NCBI RefSeq assembly: GCF_009760915.1 | Contig: NZ_VIDQ01000003.1 | Span: forward strand, 62,001 to 126,000 | Origin: Azohydromonas aeria | Lineage (GTDB): Bacteria; Pseudomonadota; Gammaproteobacteria; Burkholderiales; Burkholderiaceae_C | DNA: 64,000 nt | Direction: 5' to 3' | In this document: piece by piece, positions 62,737 through 64,000 of the stretch | Position numbering within the stretch: position 1 is the stretch's first letter | How the letters are laid out: each line of letters opens with the position of its first letter | Program-made: the position numbers and the translations under genes | Notes under the pieces: model-generated | The model's input: the letters and a program-made list of their open reading frames with translations, nothing else | The model's database searches: none | Told to the model about the DNA's origin: nothing

Positions 62737-63326
62737 CAGGCGGTCTCCTTGGAGCGGTCCCACAGGTTCACGACCCAGGGATTGGAATAGCCGGACACGA
62801 ACGGCTTGACCTGGCCGTCCTCGGTCCAGGCGTGGCGCCGCACCGCGCCGATGTTGGCACCGTAGACGTGGATGGAAATGGAGGTGCGGTCGCCGAAGGC
62901 GTTGCTCACCTGGTGCACGTCGCCCAGCGTGGGCGAGACGGCTGCCACGTCGCCCGGGCGCAGCCGCTTGGGCGCGCCGTGCGGCACCAGGCGGCCCGCG
63001 GCGTCGGGGGCGAAGTCCTGGGCGATCTCCTCGCCGCGCAGCATGCCGATGAGGCCCCACACGGTGTGGTCGTGCACCGGCGTGCGCTGCCCCGGCCCCC
63101 ACACGAAGCTCACCACCGAGAAGCGCTCCAGCGGGTCGGCGTGCAGCAGGTACTGGCGGTAGTGCTGCGGGTGCGGCTGAGCCATCTCGTCGGGCAGCCA
63201 GTCGTCGCGCGCGACCAGGCGAGCCAGGTAGGGGCGAACGGCAGCCAGCCGCGAAGCTTCGTCGGCCTCGTGTTCGAACTCGCGCGTGAGCGCGGCCACG
63301 AAGGCGCGCAAGGGAACGGTGCTCAA
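62736..63326 (-). CDS. Cysteine dioxygenase-type thiol dioxygenase, TTG start
   Basis: 196 residues. Iron ligands H85 and H87 in TPVHDHTVWG and H138 in GDVHQVSN fit the cysteine dioxygenase/3-mercaptopropionate dioxygenase family, as do the preceding Arg and the C-terminal Tyr/Trp-rich end. The only start consistent with the domain is TTG at 63326, preceded by GGGAG at a good distance and overlapping the dehydrogenase stop (TTGA). Such enzymes oxidise a thiol to its sulfinate. It sits between a dehydrogenase and the four-domain rhodanese. The exact thiol cannot be decided by sequence. Confidence 0.9.
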   Translation of the reverse strand: MSTVPLRAFVAALTREFEHEADEASRLAAVRPYLARLVARDDWLPDEMAQPHPQHYRQYLLHADPLERFSVVSFVWGPGQRTPVHDHTVWGLIGMLRGEEIAQDFAPDAAGRLVPHGAPKRLRPGDVAAVSPTLGDVHQVSNAFGDRTSISIHVYGANIGAVRRHAWTEDGQVKPFVSGYSNPWVVNLWDRSKETA

Positions 63327-64000
63327 AGGGTTCTCCCGTGAGGGTGGGGGTGGGATGCCGGCTGCAGCGCCGCGCGGCCCGCGGCCACCAGCGCGCTGTC
63401 GTCCTGGGGCGTGTGCACGCGCCCGCACAGCACGTCGCGGTGGTAGCGCTGCAGCGGGTTGGCACGGTCCAGGCCGTGGTTGCCGGACTGGCGCAGCGCC
63501 AGCTCCACCACGGCGATGGCGTTGCGCGTGACGGCCACCTTGAGCAGCCCGCTGTCGGCCGCGCTCCAGGGCCGGCCGGCGTCGGCCGCGGCGGTGGCGG
63601 CATCGAGCTGCGCGCGGCTGGCCAGCAGCAGCAGCTCGATCTCGCCCGCGGCCTCCTGCACGCGCGGCAGCGTCGCCAGCGGCGCGCCCAGGCTGGCCGG
63701 GGCCCGCCGGCGCAGGAAGTCCAGCAGCCAGTCGCGCGCGTTGCGCGCCACGGCGTCGTAGAGGCTGGCCAGCAGCACCGCCATCCAGGCCTGCTGCTCC
63801 GGGTCGGGACGGGTGAGCCACGCGGCGGGCGCCCGCAGGTCCACCGCGTGGTCCAGCGGGATCGGCACGTCGTCGAGCAGCACCTCGTCGCTGGCCGTGC
63901 CGCGCATGCCCAGGTGGTCCCAGCTGCGCCGCACGCTCAAGCCCGGCGCATCGGCCGGCACCAGGAACTGCCCCGTGCGCGGTTCGGCTTCGTCGGTGCG
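63323..64000 (-). CDS. SfnB/DszC-like acyl-CoA dehydrogenase-family flavoenzyme, N-terminus beyond edge
   Basis: The C-terminal 225 residues are inside the window. They show [37 protein letters not shown] and the end motif NHGLDRANPLQRYHRDVLCGRVHTPQDDSALVAAG, the same family as the three dehydrogenases at 36-44 kb and most like the one at 41738-43018. The N-terminal domain is missing. It overlaps and is coupled to the cysteine dioxygenase start. A sulfur-compound flavoenzyme is likely; the substrate is unknown. Confidence 0.85.
   Translation of the reverse strand, partial: RTDEAEPRTGQFLVPADAPGLSVRRSWDHLGMRGTASDEVLLDDVPIPLDHAVDLRAPAAWLTRPDPEQQAWMAVLLASLYDAVARNARDWLLDFLRRRAPASLGAPLATLPRVQEAAGEIELLLLASRAQLDAATAAADAGRPWSAADSGLLKVAVTRNAIAVVELALRQSGNHGLDRANPLQRYHRDVLCGRVHTPQDDSALVAAGRAALQPASHPHPHGRTL

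Overview
The window is GC-rich and tightly packed, with ATGA-type overlaps inside operons. Its gene content (Bug-type receptor, several SsuABC/TauABC systems, SfnB/DszC-like dehydrogenases, fused SoxYZ, flavocytochrome c) suggests a betaproteobacterium of the order Burkholderiales. The genus cannot be told from this sequence alone. No rRNA, tRNA, CRISPR array or intact insertion sequence was seen.

Region 1 (about 1-25.5 kb) is a type I secretion locus for one giant repetitive protein. Genes on the minus strand, in transcription order, are: a cyanophycin-synthetase-like ATP-grasp protein (21963-23921), a TPR-sulfotransferase (19746-21851), the giant protein of about 3325 residues (9390-19367), a triple-repeat lipoprotein (8484-9332), then behind a tandem terminator the secretion trio TolC/ABC/HlyD (3296-8096), a small glycosyltransferase, a second cyanophycin-synthetase-like protein and a truncated Bug-type receptor at the window edge. 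A third, different ATP-grasp protein is divergent on the plus strand (24302-25486). Both cyanophycin-synthetase-like proteins keep an ATP-grasp domain, but their Mur-ligase-like C-terminus has lost its P-loop. The combination of ligases, sulfotransferase and glycosyltransferase suggests a secreted surface protein that is chemically modified. This is the strongest candidate for an undescribed system in the window.

Region 2 (about 26-34.7 kb) begins with a nitroreductase and an orphan sulfonate-type binding protein. It then carries a Family 2A encapsulin locus: shell protein, SufS-type cysteine desulfurase with a long disordered cargo-loading extension, serine acetyltransferase and two tandem rhodaneses. 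A persulfide-dioxygenase-like metallo-hydrolase follows, with a promoter overlapped by a perfect AT-rich palindrome.

Region 3 (about 35-50 kb) gathers organosulfur scavenging genes: SsuD-like monooxygenase (running into an amidohydrolase remnant), three SfnB/DszC-like dehydrogenases, MetNIQ, an NtaA/DszA-type monooxygenase, an SsuABC set, and a plus-strand TauD/SBP/ATPase/permease operon.

Region 4 (about 51-64 kb) handles inorganic and reduced sulfur: fused SoxYZ, YeeE/YedE transporter, FccA-like cytochrome and FccB flavoprotein, an FMN reductase, a cytochrome c placed inside another sulfonate-type ABC operon, a LysR regulator, a four-domain rhodanese, a cysteine dioxygenase starting at TTG, and a dehydrogenase cut by the right edge. 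Regions 2-4 together form a sulfur island of about 38 kb: uptake, desulfonation, persulfide handling, cysteine synthesis and encapsulated desulfuration.
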